Source: Anaerolineae bacterium
GTDB lineage: Bacteria > Chloroflexota > Anaerolineae > JACIWP01
Reading direction: 5' to 3'
DNA length: 33,826 bases
Assembly: GCA_028275445.1 (NCBI GenBank)
Contig: JAPWUQ010000007.1
Coordinates: 1 to 33,826 of the forward strand
Below the pieces are notes generated by a model. It had not been told where the DNA came from. It worked only from the letters and a program-made list of their open reading frames with translations, and did not search any database. Positions 1-9,516 of this stretch are shown one piece after another (position 1 is the stretch's first letter; each line of letters opens with the position of its first letter). The position numbers were made by a program, and so were the translations under genes.

Positions 1-302
1 CCGGCGCCAGCTCCAGCAGGGCCTGGCGGGAGGGATCCGCCAGCAGAGCCGCCGGCCGCTCGCGGTCCGCCTGTCCGCCGTTCAGCAGGGCCAGCGCGCT
101 CTCCCCCATCACCCAGCGGCCATCCTGCGTGATGCCGATGGGGACAATCTCATAACGCTCCGGGTTCATAGCGCCCATCACGGAACGCGCCGAGATCAGG
201 CTGATCTCATGCTCCCCCGAGCGCCCCCCGAAGATCACGCCCACGCGCAGTTTCGCTCGCCGCTCCGCCATCCGTTCGGTCGCTCCACTCATGCGAACTC
301 AC
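1..302 (-). CDS. ddl: D-alanine--D-alanine ligase, N-terminal part (truncated by window edge)
   Basis: Reverse-strand translation gives KLRVGVIFGGRSGEHEISLISARSVMGAMNPERYEIVPIGITQDGRWV, the Ddl N-terminal signature. A GTG start at 302-300 overlaps the murB stop; no ATG is in frame. Confidence 0.88.
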
Positions 303-1260
303 CCACCAGTTCGATTTCCAGCTCCAGCTCCACACCGTGCGCCCTCCGCACGCTCTCGCGCGCCAGCTCGATCAGCCGCAGGATATCCTGGGCGGTCGCG
401 CCGGCATCATTCACGATAAAATTGGCATGGCGTTCGGAAATATGCGCTCCCCCGATGCGCCGGCCCTTCAGCCCAGCCTCCTCAATCAGCTTGCCGGCAT
501 ATCCGCCGGCGGGATTGCGAAAAACCGAACCGGCGCTCGGGCCGGCCGGCTGACGGGAACGCCGCAGTGCCGCCAGCTCCGCATGCCGCGCCCGCAGTTC
601 CGCCGGCTCCCGGCGTTCCACCTGCATTCGAAGCCCCAGCACAATGATATCTCGCCGGCCGCGCAGCCGGCTGGAGCGGTAGCCAAAGCCGCACTCCTCC
701 CGCGGCCATGCGCTGAGCCGGCCGGCAGGGTCCATCCACTCCACCTCAATGACCCGGTCGGCCAGGCACTCTCCGAAGGCGCCGGCGTTCTGCACCACGG
801 CGCCGCCGATCGTCCCCGGGATATCCGCCGCCCAGGTCAGCCCGTCCCAGCCCAACTCGATGAGCCGGCGGGCCGCCGCCGGCAGGGCGGCGCCGCTCTC
901 CAGGTACAGCACTGCCTCCTGCATATCCGCCGGCGCCTTTTCCAGCGGGAAGCGCTGGCCGGCGATCTCAACGCTCATCGCGCCGGCGCGGTTGTGTACC
1001 ACCAGCCCGCGGATGCCCCCATCCCCGACCAGGATATTGGAGCCGCCGCCCAGCACAAAGCAGGGCAGTTCGTACGTCCAGGCCAGCTCGACGGCATGGA
1101 TCAGGTCATCTATGCTCTGCACGGTCACAAACAGGTCGGCCGGCCCCCCGACACGCCAGGTGGTATGCCGCGCCAGCGGTTCATCGCGGCGCACCGCCAG
1201 GCCCAGGGTCTGCAGTCTTGCCTCCAACTCCAACAGGCCGGCCGGCTCAGCCCTGACCAT
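289..1260 (-). CDS. murB: UDP-N-acetylenolpyruvoylglucosamine reductase
   Basis: ORF contains TTWRVGGPADLFV, GGGSNILVGDGGIRGLVV, NAGAFGECLADR, SAGSVFRNPAGGYAGKLIEEAGLKGRRIGGAHISERHANFIVN. Likely ATG at 1260 (MVRAEPAG...), which overlaps the murC end; the annotated longer ORF to 1383 reads into murC. Confidence 0.95.
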   Translation of the reverse strand: MVRAEPAGLLELEARLQTLGLAVRRDEPLARHTTWRVGGPADLFVTVQSIDDLIHAVELAWTYELPCFVLGGGSNILVGDGGIRGLVVHNRAGAMSVEIAGQRFPLEKAPADMQEAVLYLESGAALPAAARRLIELGWDGLTWAADIPGTIGGAVVQNAGAFGECLADRVIEVEWMDPAGRLSAWPREECGFGYRSSRLRGRRDIIVLGLRMQVERREPAELRARHAELAALRRSRQPAGPSAGSVFRNPAGGYAGKLIEEAGLKGRRIGGAHISERHANFIVNDAGATAQDILRLIELARESVRRAHGVELELEIELVGEFA

Positions 1261-2665
1261 GCCCCACCTCGCGTTCGCGCAGAGCGGCCAACAGTTCCTC
1301 GCCCACGCGGTATCCGTCGCCGGCGCCCAGCGTGATGACCACATCCCCCGGCGCCGCATGCTCTGCCAGATAGCGCCGCACATCCGCCAGCGCGCCGATA
1401 TACTGCGCCCGCTCGCTCTGCATCATCTCGACCAACTGCGAGGCATGCACGCTGCCGTCGTCCGCCTCGCGCGCCGCGTAAATATCGGTCACGATGACCC
1501 TATCCGCATCGCCGAAGCTCTGAGCGAATTCCGCCAGCAGGGCCTTGGTGCGCGAATACGTGTGCGGCTGGAAGACCGCCCAGATGCGCCGGCCCGGGAA
1601 GCGCCCTCGCGCCGCGCTCAGCGTGGCGCGGATCTCGGTGGGATGATGCGCATAATCGTCAATGACGGTCACCCCGCCGGCCTCCCCCTTCAGCTCGAAC
1701 CGGCGCCCCACGCCGGCGTAACTGCCCAGCGCCGTCAGGATGCATCCCTCATCCAGGCCCACCTGCATTCCGACAGCAAATGCCGCCAGCGCGTTCAACA
1801 CGTTGTGATTCCCCGGCACCTGCAGTTCAATCGGCCCGAAGGAACGTCCCTGCCAGTGCGCCCAGAACCGCTGGCCGCCGGCCGGACTCCCGCCCGCCAG
1901 CTCGGCGCGCCAGTCCGCCGCCCCCCAGCCGTACGTGAGCATGTGCGGCCGGCCCTTGGCGCACCGCTTTTCCGCCTCCAATGCCGCTTCCATGGCTGTC
2001 CGGCTCTCCGCGCAGATCAGCCAGACACCGTCCTCTTGCGTCCGCGCCAGGAACGCGGCGTACGCCTGGCGCACATCCGCCAATGTCGGATAGCAGTCCA
2101 CATGGTCCAGCTCAATGTTGGTCACCACCGCCAGCCAGGGGGTCAGGCCCCAGAACATGCGGTCGTACTCATCCGCCTCGATGACGAAATACGCACTGCG
2201 GCCGGCCCGTGCATTGGTCCCCAGGTTGGCCATCACTCCGCCGACGATAAAGCCGGGCTCCAGGCCGGCGTTCGTCAGCATCCAGGCGATCATGGCGGTT
2301 GTGGTGGTCTTGCCGTGGGTGCCGGCCACCGCGATGACGCGCCGGCCAGCCAGCAGCTCGCCCAGGAACTCCGCCCGCTTCCGCACCGGGATGCCCAGCC
2401 GGCGGGCCTCCTGGACCTCGGGGTTGTCGGCATGCACCGCCGACGAAACGACCACCACATCCGCCCCGTGCACGTTCTCGGCGCGGTGCCCGATGGTGAC
2501 CTTGGCGCCCAAGGATTCCAGGCCGGCCGTCAGCGCGCTGGCCTGCAGGTCCGAGCCGCTCACCTGCTCCCCCTGCTCCAGCAGGACCTTGGCGATGGCC
2601 GAAAGGCCGGCGCCCCCGATGCCGACGAAGTGCACTCTTCCCATGCGCATCACTTCAACTGCCAC
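1247..2665 (-). CDS. murC: UDP-N-acetylmuramate--L-alanine ligase
   Basis: HFVGIGGAGLSAIAKVLLEQG, GTHGKTTTTAMIAWML, EADEYDR, DDYAHHPTEIRATL, FQPHTYSRTKALL. True start probably one of the later Met codons just after the upstream gene's stop (MRMGRVHF / MGRVHF). Confidence 0.95.
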   Translation of the reverse strand: MAVEVMRMGRVHFVGIGGAGLSAIAKVLLEQGEQVSGSDLQASALTAGLESLGAKVTIGHRAENVHGADVVVVSSAVHADNPEVQEARRLGIPVRKRAEFLGELLAGRRVIAVAGTHGKTTTTAMIAWMLTNAGLEPGFIVGGVMANLGTNARAGRSAYFVIEADEYDRMFWGLTPWLAVVTNIELDHVDCYPTLADVRQAYAAFLARTQEDGVWLICAESRTAMEAALEAEKRCAKGRPHMLTYGWGAADWRAELAGGSPAGGQRFWAHWQGRSFGPIELQVPGNHNVLNALAAFAVGMQVGLDEGCILTALGSYAGVGRRFELKGEAGGVTVIDDYAHHPTEIRATLSAARGRFPGRRIWAVFQPHTYSRTKALLAEFAQSFGDADRVIVTDIYAAREADDGSVHASQLVEMMQSERAQYIGALADVRRYLAEHAAPGDVVITLGAGDGYRVGEELLAALREREVGHGQG

Positions 2666-3312
2666 TTAAAGATTCTGCTCAACACCACCAACCCCAGGAT
2701 GGCGGCCATCAAGATAATCACCCAGGGAGCGACGCTCTGCAGAAAGGGCTGTTGGGGCACGTTCTGGATGGCCACGGAAACGCCCTGCGGCGGAGGTGCG
2801 CCGGCCTGCAGGGACGCCATCGCCGCCCGCTGTTCCATCGTCAGGCCCTGGAAATAGCGCACCAAGAACTCCCGGAACAGCGAGACAGCGATGAAGCCGT
2901 TGAAGGCGCCCAGCACCCCGCCCAGGATCCGGCTCAACGGCGAAAGCCCCTCATCTTTGAAAGCCACCTTACTTCCCAAATAGGACAGCCCGATGAGGAA
3001 CAGCAGGGTCCAGAGCAGAAAGTTGTACGGATTTTCCGGCGTGAAGATATCCTTCAGCCCCGCCTGCGCGCCGGCGGCCGGCTTGGGCCCTCCCGGCAGG
3101 TTGATCCACACCGCCTTCAGGAGCTTCACGATCTGATTCGCGACTACCAGCAGGGGCGTCACCAGCTCCGGCTTGAACACCACCGCCACCAGCAGTACGA
3201 GCAGTACGGTGGTGACGGCCTCCTTCAACCATCCGCGCATGAAGCCCACCAATGCGAACATCAGCACGGCGATCAGGGAGATGGTTTGATAATCAATGGT
3301 GATGATTCCCAT
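2650..3312 (-). CDS. CvpA-like multi-pass membrane protein inserted between murG and murC
   Basis: 220 aa, about four hydrophobic segments; N-terminal GFMRGWLKEA resembles the CvpA G-F/Y-x-R-G motif and GGVLGAFNGFIAV resembles a later CvpA helix. End overlaps the murC start region. Confidence 0.6.
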   Translation of the reverse strand: MGIITIDYQTISLIAVLMFALVGFMRGWLKEAVTTVLLVLLVAVVFKPELVTPLLVVANQIVKLLKAVWINLPGGPKPAAGAQAGLKDIFTPENPYNFLLWTLLFLIGLSYLGSKVAFKDEGLSPLSRILGGVLGAFNGFIAVSLFREFLVRYFQGLTMEQRAAMASLQAGAPPPQGVSVAIQNVPQQPFLQSVAPWVIILMAAILGLVVLSRIFKWQLK

Positions 3313-4419
3313 CTAGCCCTCCCCGCCGGCGGCCAGCCGGCGCAGTTCCGCCGCAATGCGCTCCGCCGCCCCGGGCTGGGCCAGGGCCGCGGCCTTCCGT
3401 CCCATTTCCAGGCGCCGGCTCTCATCCGCCAGCAGTCGGCGCACGGCCGGCACCAGCTCCCGCGGCAGGTCCTTATCCTCCACCATCACCGCCGCGCCGC
3501 GCTCCACCAGAAACCGCGCGTTGGCGTACTGATGCTGGCCCGAATACGGATAGGGCACCAGCACGCTGGGCAGGCCGAAGGCGGGAAACTCCCCCAGGGT
3601 GGAGGCGCCGGCGCGCGACACCACCAGGTCCGCCGCCGCCAGCGCGCATCCCATCTCCTCCTCCAGATACTCGAACACGAGATAATGCGCCTGGAGCTCC
3701 GCCGGCATTTTGGCCCGCGCCTCCGCCACCCAGGGATAATCCAGACTGCCCGTGATATGCACCACATCCGCCATTTCCAGCAGGCTGGCCGCCCCCTGTA
3801 CCACTGCCCGGTTGATACTGCGCGCGCCCTTGCTCCCGCCAAAGGCCAGCAGTACCGGGCGGTTGCCCTTCAGCCCCAGCCGGCGGAGCGCTTCTTCCCT
3901 CCCCACTTTCAGCAGTTCCGGCCGCACAGGATAGCCGGTCACCACGGTCTTGCCCGGCGGGAAAAAGGCCTGCACCTCCGGGAAGGTCACCGCCACCTTC
4001 GGCACCAGCCGGCCGAGGAACTTGACCGTCAGGCCCGGCTCTGCATCCGGCAGGAAGATCAGCGCCGGCACCGCCTCCAGGCGGGCGGCGATGAGCACTG
4101 GCGCCGCGCCATAACCTCCCGTCGTGAAGATCACATGCGGGCGGAACCCCTTCAGGAACCGGCGCGCCTGCCCGATGCCGCGCGCCAGCCGCACCAGGCT
4201 CCGAGCGACGTCCCACGGCGCCCGCCCCCGCATCTGGCCGCTCTCCACGATCTCGAACGGGATATCGGCGCGCGCCGCAAGGCGGGCTTCCACACTGCCT
4301 GGCATGCCGGTATACACCAGGTTCAGCCCGTCCCCTTCCTGCCGGCGCAGTGCCTCAACGACGGCCAGGATGGGATAGACGTGTCCGCCGGTTCCGCCAC
4401 CACACAGCACCACTCGCAT
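3313..4419 (-). CDS. murG: UDP-N-acetylglucosamine--N-acetylmuramyl-(pentapeptide) pyrophosphoryl-undecaprenol N-acetylglucosamine transferase
   Basis: MRVVLCGGGTGGHVYPILAVVEAL, FTTGGYGAAPVLIAA, LAFGGSKGARSINRAV, SRAGASTLGEFPAFGLPSVLVPYPYSGQHQYANA. ATG at 4419 preferred over the longer ORF start at 4446. Confidence 0.95.
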   Translation of the reverse strand: MRVVLCGGGTGGHVYPILAVVEALRRQEGDGLNLVYTGMPGSVEARLAARADIPFEIVESGQMRGRAPWDVARSLVRLARGIGQARRFLKGFRPHVIFTTGGYGAAPVLIAARLEAVPALIFLPDAEPGLTVKFLGRLVPKVAVTFPEVQAFFPPGKTVVTGYPVRPELLKVGREEALRRLGLKGNRPVLLAFGGSKGARSINRAVVQGAASLLEMADVVHITGSLDYPWVAEARAKMPAELQAHYLVFEYLEEEMGCALAAADLVVSRAGASTLGEFPAFGLPSVLVPYPYSGQHQYANARFLVERGAAVMVEDKDLPRELVPAVRRLLADESRRLEMGRKAAALAQPGAAERIAAELRRLAAGGEG

Positions 4420-5659
4420 TTCCGGGATCTTCCTCGCCGGTCGCATATCGCGATATATTCAGCAAAACCCCTACGCCGGCCAGCGCGCTGATCAGCGAAG
4501 AACCGCCGTAGCTCAGGAACGGGAGCGGCATGCCGGTCACCGGCACCGCGCCGACCGCTACCGCAATGTTAATGAACGCCTGCAGGGTCAGCCACACCGT
4601 AATGCCCAGCGCCATCAGCATGCCCATCATATCCGGCGCGCGGCGGGCGATCTCCAGCCCTTTGCGCGCGATCCACATGTACACGCCCAGCACCACCAAC
4701 GCCCCCACCAGGCCAAACTCTTCGCCGATCACGGCGAAGATACCGTCCGAATGGGGCAGGATCACGTTGGCTTTGACCTCACCGCCGGCCAGCCCCTTGC
4801 CGAAGATGCCGCCGGCCCGCAGGCTCTGGATGAACCAGTACGCTTGGTCATCGGGGTCCGCCCAAGATGGCTGGCTCCACCGATTGATAAAGCTCTCCGT
4901 GCGATCCCGGGCATAGCCGGCAGAGAAAAAGGTGACTACCGCCACCAGCGCGATCACCAGCAGGATAACCACCACTTCCTTCGGGTGTGCGCCGGCGATG
5001 ATGAACATCACGACCGCCACCACCAGCAGAAGCAGTGCTGTGCTCTTATCCGGCTCGGCGAAAATCAAACCACCTACCACACCAAACATGAAACCGTAGG
5101 GTATCAGCCCAAAGCTGAAACTCTGCAGTTTATCCTTTTTCGATGACAGCCAAATGGCCGCGTACAGTATCATCGCCAGCTTGACGAACTCGCTCGGCTG
5201 CAAGGAACCGTTGAAGAGCGTCCGGGTAGCGTTATACCGTTTGTCGCCCACCAACAGCACCAGGAGGAGCACGCCGATGGAGCCGATCAGAAGCTCAACG
5301 CTCCACTCTCTCCAGAACGAATAGCGCACCGTCCAGAACAAGCCCATCGCCGCCAGGCCGATGGCCATCCAGAGGATCTGCCGGACGGCGTAATAGTTCA
5401 GCGGTTCGTTCAGCGGGACAAAGCGGCCGGGGAGCGAGGCGCTGTAAATCATCAGGACGCCCAGGCACGAAAGCCCCAGCACCGCCACCAGCAGTGCCCA
5501 ATCTGTGCCGGCAAAATTGCTCAGGTCCAATGCATCGTCCCAGCGCTTGCTCTCCAGCCAGCGCCGCAGGCCGGCCAGGGAACTGCCCCAAGGCCGGCGC
5601 TCGACCCGCCCCAATTCTTCCGCCGGCACAGCAAAGGTGTACGCGGTGCGCTCTTTCAT
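4355..5659 (-). CDS. ftsW: FtsW/RodA/SpoVE family peptidoglycan polymerase
   Basis: SEDS family features: LLVAVLGLSCLGVLMIYSASLPG, QPSEFVKLAMILYAA, FAEPDKSTALLLL, SDGIFAVIGEEFGLVGALVVL, GAVPVTGMPLPFLSYGGSSLI. Confidence 0.93.
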   Translation of the reverse strand: MKERTAYTFAVPAEELGRVERRPWGSSLAGLRRWLESKRWDDALDLSNFAGTDWALLVAVLGLSCLGVLMIYSASLPGRFVPLNEPLNYYAVRQILWMAIGLAAMGLFWTVRYSFWREWSVELLIGSIGVLLLVLLVGDKRYNATRTLFNGSLQPSEFVKLAMILYAAIWLSSKKDKLQSFSFGLIPYGFMFGVVGGLIFAEPDKSTALLLLVVAVVMFIIAGAHPKEVVVILLVIALVAVVTFFSAGYARDRTESFINRWSQPSWADPDDQAYWFIQSLRAGGIFGKGLAGGEVKANVILPHSDGIFAVIGEEFGLVGALVVLGVYMWIARKGLEIARRAPDMMGMLMALGITVWLTLQAFINIAVAVGAVPVTGMPLPFLSYGGSSLISALAGVGVLLNISRYATGEEDPGNASGAVWWRNRRTRLSHPGRR

Positions 5660-7083
5660 AGCATCTTCACCAATTTGCGGAAGTGTTCGCCCCGTTCCAC
5701 GAAATCCGTATAGGCATCATAGCTCGTCCCGCCGGGGGAAAGCAGTACCACGTCGCCCGGTTCCGCCATCTCGGATGCGATCTGCACTGCCCGCTCCAGC
5801 GTCACCGCCGGCCGCACGTTTTCCGGGGACAGCCGGCACCGGCACCCCGATTCCGCCGCTCGCTCAAACGCCCTCTGTAGTGCCCGCTCGATGAGGCCGG
5901 CGGCCTCGCCGAACAGGATGACGCCGCGCGCCTTGCGAAGCACCAGGTCCGCCCATTCCTCCCACGGCAGATGCTTATCCCGTCCGCCGGCCAGCAGGAT
6001 GATCGGCTCGTCAAACGAACGCAGGGCCGCCATGGAGCGCTCCGGCGAGGTGGCGATGGAATCGTTCACGAACTGCACCCCGTTCCACTCGCGCACCAGC
6101 TCCAGGCGGTGAGGGACCCCCTGGAACGAGCTGATGGCCACCCGCATGGCATCTGCCGGCGCGCCGGCCGCGCCGGCGATCGCGCAGGCCGCCAGCACGT
6201 TCAGCAGATTATGAGCGCCGCGCAGGCGAATATCCTCCAGCCCGCACACCCTCTGCGCCGGCCCGACGACCTCCAGCAGTACCGCACCTTGCTCGGCCCA
6301 CGCGCCCGGGCGCCTCGGCTCCGCCGCGCTGAACCACATCGCCCGGCCGGCGGAATACCCTTCCCCCAGCCGGCGCGCCGCCGGGTCATCCCAGCCGAAC
6401 ACCGCCGTATCGCCGGCGCCCTGATGCGCGACGATCTGACGCTTGGCGTTGATATAGGCCTCCATGCTCTCGTGGCGGTCCAGGTGATTGGGCGTGATGT
6501 TCAGGATGGCCGCGATATGCGGGCTGACCCGCAGATGCTCGAGCTGGAAGCTGGACAGCTCCATCACCACCCGGTCGTGCGGCCCGATCTCGTCCAGATA
6601 GTTCAACAGCGGGTCGCCGATATTGCCGCCGACCCAGGTACGTTCGCCGGCGGTTTTCAGTATCTCCCCCACCAATGTGGTGGTGGTCGTCTTGCCGCTG
6701 GAGCCGGTGATGCCGATGATGGGCGCCGGGCACAGGCTGAAGAACAGCTCCGTCTCACTGCTGAGGCGAATGCCGCGCCGCACCGCCTCGACCAGGAGCG
6801 GGATGGTGCGCGGTACACCGGGGCTGACGAAAATAATGTCCGTGTCCAGCACCCAGTCAGGATGTCCGCCCAGCGCATAGCGGATGGGAAATGAGCGAAG
6901 CATGGACAGCGCGCCGGCCAGCGCCTCCGCCGGCTTCATGTCCGTAGCGGTCACCTCTGCCCCGCGCGCCGCCAGGAAGCGCGCCACCGCCGTGCCCTCG
7001 CGCGCCAGCCCGACCACGGTTACGCGCACCCCCTGCCACGACATATGCGGTTGGAACGGCCGGCCGCTTTCCGCTTCGGTCAT
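5656..7083 (-). CDS. murD: UDP-N-acetylmuramoylalanine--D-glutamate ligase
   Basis: VTVVGLAREGTAVARFLAARGAEVTATD, FVSPGVPRTIPLL, GITGSSGKTTTTTLVGEIL, ELSSFQLEHL, NITPNHLDRHESMEAY, LLAGGRDKHLPW, LLSPGGTSYDAYTDFVERGEHFRKLV. Confidence 0.95.
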   Translation of the reverse strand: MTEAESGRPFQPHMSWQGVRVTVVGLAREGTAVARFLAARGAEVTATDMKPAEALAGALSMLRSFPIRYALGGHPDWVLDTDIIFVSPGVPRTIPLLVEAVRRGIRLSSETELFFSLCPAPIIGITGSSGKTTTTTLVGEILKTAGERTWVGGNIGDPLLNYLDEIGPHDRVVMELSSFQLEHLRVSPHIAAILNITPNHLDRHESMEAYINAKRQIVAHQGAGDTAVFGWDDPAARRLGEGYSAGRAMWFSAAEPRRPGAWAEQGAVLLEVVGPAQRVCGLEDIRLRGAHNLLNVLAACAIAGAAGAPADAMRVAISSFQGVPHRLELVREWNGVQFVNDSIATSPERSMAALRSFDEPIILLAGGRDKHLPWEEWADLVLRKARGVILFGEAAGLIERALQRAFERAAESGCRCRLSPENVRPAVTLERAVQIASEMAEPGDVVLLSPGGTSYDAYTDFVERGEHFRKLVKML

Positions 7084-7093
7084 CTCCCGTCCC

Positions 7094-8074
7094 TCACCAC
7101 AACGCCAGCGCCACGCCCAACATGCCGGCGAGCACCGAAATCAGCCAAAACCGCTGAGTGATATGCGTCTCGGACCAACCCAGCAGTTCAAAATGGTGAT
7201 GGAGCGGCGCCATCTTGAACAGCCGCTTACCGCCGGTAAGCTTGAAATAGGCCACCTGCAGGATATCGGACATGGCCTCCGCCACGAAGACGATGCCGAT
7301 GATCGGCAGTAACAGCCACTGTCCCGTCATCAGCGCCACCACCGCCAGCGTCGCTCCCAGCGCCAGCGCTCCCACATCCCCCATAAACATCTGCGCCGGA
7401 TAGGCGTTGAACCACAGGAACGCCATGATCGCGCCGGTGACGGTGAAGCAGAACGCGGCCAGCCATGTCTGCCCCTGCAGATTGGCGATCACGCCGTAGG
7501 CGACGAAGGCGACCGCCGCGGTACTGCCGGCCAGCCCATCCAGCCCATCCGTCAGGTTGACGGCGTTGGAAAACCCGACGATGAGCAGGGTCGCCACGGG
7601 GATGTACCACAGCCCCATGTCGATCTTCTGCGGCACCCTCGGCAGAGCCACGCTGTGAATATCCAACAGGAAATAGAACACCAGCGCCGTGGGTACCGCG
7701 ATCACGAACTGCCACAGGAACTTGGTGCGGGCCATCAGGCCCTGGCCCTTTCTCCCCCGCACGCCGGCCAGGTCGTCCACAAACCCCAGCGCCCCAAAGG
7801 CCAGCATCACAAAAATGGGCACCAGGATGGAGCGCCCGATCAGCGTCCGACCGAAGAGATTGGCGATGTTCAGCGCCACCGTGATGAGCACCACCGGCAC
7901 GATGATCATCAGGCCGCCCATGGTGGGAGTGCCCATCTTCACCTGATGCGAACTCGGTCCGTCAATGCGGATCTGCTTGCCGATCGAATACTTGCGCAGT
8001 ATCGCCAGCAGTGGGTTGCCCCATATCACTGCCAGCAGAAACGCCACTGTTCCCAGGGTCAGCGCGTAGGCCAT
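7094..8074 (-). CDS. mraY: phospho-N-acetylmuramoyl-pentapeptide-transferase
   Basis: SSHQVKMGTPTMGGLMIIV, GFVDDLAGVRGRKGQGLMARTKFLWQ, NAVNLTDGLDGLAGSTAAVAF, MFMGDVGALALGATLAVVAL, MAPLHHHFELLGWSETHITQRFW. Confidence 0.96.
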   Translation of the reverse strand: MAYALTLGTVAFLLAVIWGNPLLAILRKYSIGKQIRIDGPSSHQVKMGTPTMGGLMIIVPVVLITVALNIANLFGRTLIGRSILVPIFVMLAFGALGFVDDLAGVRGRKGQGLMARTKFLWQFVIAVPTALVFYFLLDIHSVALPRVPQKIDMGLWYIPVATLLIVGFSNAVNLTDGLDGLAGSTAAVAFVAYGVIANLQGQTWLAAFCFTVTGAIMAFLWFNAYPAQMFMGDVGALALGATLAVVALMTGQWLLLPIIGIVFVAEAMSDILQVAYFKLTGGKRLFKMAPLHHHFELLGWSETHITQRFWLISVLAGMLGVALALW

Positions 8075-9513
8075 GCCGGCCTCCCCAACGCGGCCACAAT
8101 CTCTTCCATCTTCATCCCTCGTGAACCCTTGACCAGGATGATATCCCCTGGCTGGATAATCGTGCGGAGAAGCTCCACTGCCTCCTGATTCGTATCCACA
8201 GAATAGACATCCGCCGCCGGCATACCGGCTTTCAGCGCCTCCTCGGCGATCAGCCGGGCGCGCCGGCCCACGGTGATGAGCTTGGCCGCCACATCCCGGG
8301 CACGCAGTCCCACTTTGCGGTGCCCCACTTCCTCATAATCCCCCAGCTCCAGCATATCCCCCAGCACGGCGATGCGCCGGCCGTCCAGCTCAGCCAGCAG
8401 GTTCAGCGCCGCCAGCGAGGACGCCGGGCTGGCGTTATACGTGTCATCCAGGATGGTGGAACCGTGGATGCCGGGCGTTGCCACCAGCCGGATATGGGCG
8501 GAGGTATCCTGCAGGCCGGCGACAATCTCTTCCCATGACTCCCCCTCAATGAGGCCCACCGCCGTGGCGGCCAGCGCGGTGTGGACGCTGTGCCGGCCCA
8601 ACAGGGGCACGCGGAGATGCAGGGTTTCGCCGCGATAATGCAGGCGGAAGAGGATGCCCTCCAGCCCCCGGCTCTCGATATCGCTCGCCCACACGTCGGC
8701 GCTGGGGTCCAGCCCGTAGTAGAACACCCGCGCCGGCGTATGCTCCGCCATAGCGCAGACCAGCGGGTCATCCTTGTTCAGCACGGCGAAACCATCTGCC
8801 GGCAGGGACTCCACCAGCTCCCGCTTCGCCTGCGCGATGCGCTCGATGCTCCCCAGCCGCTCCAGATGGGTTGGGCCGACATTGGTCACCACCCCAATCA
8901 CCGGGCGCGCAATCTCGGCGAGCTGGCGGATCTCCCCCAGGGCATACATGCCCATCTCCAGCACAACCCGCTCATAGGTGTCGTTCAGGCGCAGAAGCGT
9001 CAGCGGCAGGCCGATTTCGTTGTTATAATTTCCCTCACTGCGCAGGGTGTGGAACCGCCGGCGCAGTACCGACCAGACCATCTCCTTGGTCGTGGACTTC
9101 CCCACACTGCCGGTGATGCCCACCACGCGCACGTCGAACTGGGACCGCCAGTACGCCGCCAGCCGCTGGAGACCCGCCAGCGTGTTGTCCACCAGCAGAC
9201 AGCAGGGCATGGGCAGTTCGGCAACCTCCGCCGGCGCCCGCAAGTCCACCACCGGCGCCTCGACTTCCACCGCATGGTCAATCAGGGCCATGACCGCCCC
9301 TTTTGCAAACGCATCGCTGACATAGCGGTGCCCATCATCCCGCTCGCCCTTCAGCGCCACGAACAGCGAGCCGGCCCCGGCCAGGCGCGAATCGATGACC
9401 ACGCCGGCAACCGGCTGGTCCTTCAGACGCGCCGAATCGGGGAGCATGCCCCCCAATCCCTTGATCACATCCGATATCATCAACGCTCGTGTCACATCCT
9501 CACCTCGACCCAT
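8059..9513 (-). CDS. murF: UDP-N-acetylmuramoyl-tripeptide--D-alanyl-D-alanine ligase
   Basis: VVIDSRLAGAGSLFVALKGERDDGHRYV, GITGSVGKSTTKEMV, NYNNEIGLPLTLL, LEMGMYALGEI, DDTYNASPASSLAAL, VLGDMLELG, LVKGSRGMKMEEIV. Start may be internal (MISDVIKGLGG). Confidence 0.94.
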   Translation of the reverse strand: MGRGEDVTRALMISDVIKGLGGMLPDSARLKDQPVAGVVIDSRLAGAGSLFVALKGERDDGHRYVSDAFAKGAVMALIDHAVEVEAPVVDLRAPAEVAELPMPCCLLVDNTLAGLQRLAAYWRSQFDVRVVGITGSVGKSTTKEMVWSVLRRRFHTLRSEGNYNNEIGLPLTLLRLNDTYERVVLEMGMYALGEIRQLAEIARPVIGVVTNVGPTHLERLGSIERIAQAKRELVESLPADGFAVLNKDDPLVCAMAEHTPARVFYYGLDPSADVWASDIESRGLEGILFRLHYRGETLHLRVPLLGRHSVHTALAATAVGLIEGESWEEIVAGLQDTSAHIRLVATPGIHGSTILDDTYNASPASSLAALNLLAELDGRRIAVLGDMLELGDYEEVGHRKVGLRARDVAAKLITVGRRARLIAEEALKAGMPAADVYSVDTNQEAVELLRTIIQPGDIILVKGSRGMKMEEIVAALGRPAWPTR

Positions 9514-9516
9514 CCC

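Noticed and set aside
8059-9513. Possibility that this gene is MurE rather than MurF
   Set aside because: Motifs NYNNEIGLPLTLL, DDTYNASPASS and LVKGSRGMKMEE are MurF-type, so murE is really absent from this position.
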